Shown here one piece after another: positions 63,404 through 64,000 of a stretch of 64,000 nucleotides of DNA. The notes beneath the pieces were generated by a model. It worked only from the letters and a program-made list of their open reading frames with translations, was not told where the DNA came from and did no database searches. Each line of letters opens with the position of its first letter. The first letter of the stretch is position 1. This DNA comes from Nocardiopsis kunsanensis DSM 44524 (GTDB taxonomy: Bacteria; Actinomycetota; Actinomycetes; Streptosporangiales; Streptosporangiaceae): the NCBI RefSeq assembly GCF_000340965.1, contig NZ_ANAY01000013.1, positions 62,001 to 126,000 on the forward strand, read 5' to 3'. The position numbers were made by a program, and so were the translations under genes.

Positions 63404-64000
63404 TCAGACCCCGTAGCGTTCCGGTTTGGTGCTGCGGGACATGAAGCCGACCAGCGCTTCGGCCGGGCTCAGGTCGTGGTGCATCATCTTGACGACGGAC
63501 TCGGTGATCGGCATGTCGACCCCGTGGGCCCATCCGAGGCCGAGGACGGACTCGGAGGACTTGACCCCCTCAGCGGTCTGTTTCGTCTGCGCGACGACCT
63601 CGTCGAGGGTCATACCGGCGCCCAGTTTCTCACCGAAGGTCCGGTTCCGCGACAGAGGGGAGGAGCACGTCGCCACGAGGTCCCCCATCCCGGCCAGGCC
63701 GGACAACGTGTGCTCGTCGGCTCCCAGCGCCACCGCCAGGCGGGTGGTCTCGGCCAGGCCGCGGGTGATGAGCGAGGCCTTGGTGTTGTCCTTGAAGCCC
63801 ATCCCCTCGGCCACGCCCACGGCCAGCGCGATGACGTTCTTCATGGCTCCGCCGACCTCCACGCCCACCAGGTCGGTGCTGGTGTAGGGGCGGAAGTACG
63901 TGGACTTGAACAGCTTCTGCAACCGGACCGCGGTCACCTCGTGCGGACAGGCGACCACGGCCGTCGCCGGCTGGCGTTCGGCGATCTCCCGAGCCAGGTT
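63404..64000 (-). CDS. gpsA: Glycerol-3-phosphate dehydrogenase [NAD(P)+] (5' part outside window)
   Basis: The C-terminal 198 residues are visible. Makes sn-glycerol 3-phosphate for phospholipids. The all-helical substrate domain shows YFRPYTSTDLVGVEVGGAMKNVIALAVG with the catalytic lysine in GAMKN, NTKASLITRGLAE, and LSGLAGMGDLVATCSSPLSRNR. The frame enters the window as NLAREIAERQP. It is upstream of the PLP-enzyme gene and ddl in one probable unit. Confidence 0.96.
   Translation of the reverse strand, partial: NLAREIAERQPATAVVACPHEVTAVRLQKLFKSTYFRPYTSTDLVGVEVGGAMKNVIALAVGVAEGMGFKDNTKASLITRGLAETTRLAVALGADEHTLSGLAGMGDLVATCSSPLSRNRTFGEKLGAGMTLDEVVAQTKQTAEGVKSSESVLGLGWAHGVDMPITESVVKMMHHDLSPAEALVGFMSRSTKPERYGV

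Overview
The window is high-GC actinobacterial chromosome (GC-rich third positions, many GTG starts, actinobacterial housekeeping gene order). Gene content and order fit Nocardiopsis or a close relative in the Streptosporangiales; that placement is inference, since no 16S or other marker gene is present. No tRNA, rRNA, CRISPR array, insertion sequence or integrase of a mobile element was seen.

Layout. 1-5210 (+ unless stated): 3' part of glgB, a membrane acyltransferase-like gene, then a divergent LysR regulator / YeiH-type exporter pair. 5326-23855 (mostly minus): a translation, membrane and secretion block. Read from the right it runs lipoprotein, ffh, rpsP-khpA-rimM-trmD-rplS-lepB, DUF2469, yraN-comM-dprA, a RidA-xerC pair, an M23 peptidase on the opposite strand, rpsB-tsf-pyrH-frr-cdsA and an aminotransferase. 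24234-27088 (minus): ftsY and amt. 27155-36087: an accessory block lying between smc and ftsY. It holds a cobalamin-type btuF-btuC pair behind a cobalamin riboswitch, a secreted subtilase, the wreck of an osmoprotectant ABC operon, and a TetR/MFS efflux pair with three matching operators. 36166-47815 (minus): smc, a small coiled-coil protein, acylphosphatase, mutM, rnc, rpmF, DUF177, coaD, rsmD, recG. 48223-51271: rpmB, a membrane-anchored CBM2-like protein, thiL, a stand-alone Lrp ligand-binding domain and a DUF3515 lipoprotein. 51365-60420: the DUF3105/DUF305 divergent pair, cydABDC and an EI24 membrane protein. 60424-64000 (minus): a broken Uma2 gene, ddl, a Cys/Met-metabolism PLP enzyme and the 3' part of gpsA.

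How the genes work together. The core is protein synthesis and export: ribosomal proteins S2, S16, L19, L28 and L32, EF-Ts, RRF, rRNA/tRNA maturation enzymes, SRP (Ffh) with its receptor FtsY, and signal peptidase I. It is interleaved with DNA uptake and chromosome functions (DprA, ComM, XerC, SMC, RecG, MutM) and cofactor or envelope supply (CoaD, ThiL, CdsA, Ddl, GpsA). Accessory insertions add cobalamin uptake, drug efflux, a secreted protease and a low-oxygen terminal oxidase.

The most interesting regulatory signals are: a 16-bp perfect hairpin that buries the ribosome-binding site of yraN at the head of yraN-comM-dprA; a cobalamin riboswitch with mutually exclusive sequestor and anti-sequestor stems; an operator set shared by tetR and its efflux pump; a TACTACA/TGTAGTA-type dyad before cydA; and a candidate minus-strand structured RNA beside it. 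glnB-glnD, usually between amt and ffh, and rnhB, usually between lepB and the DUF2469 gene, are absent from those positions.
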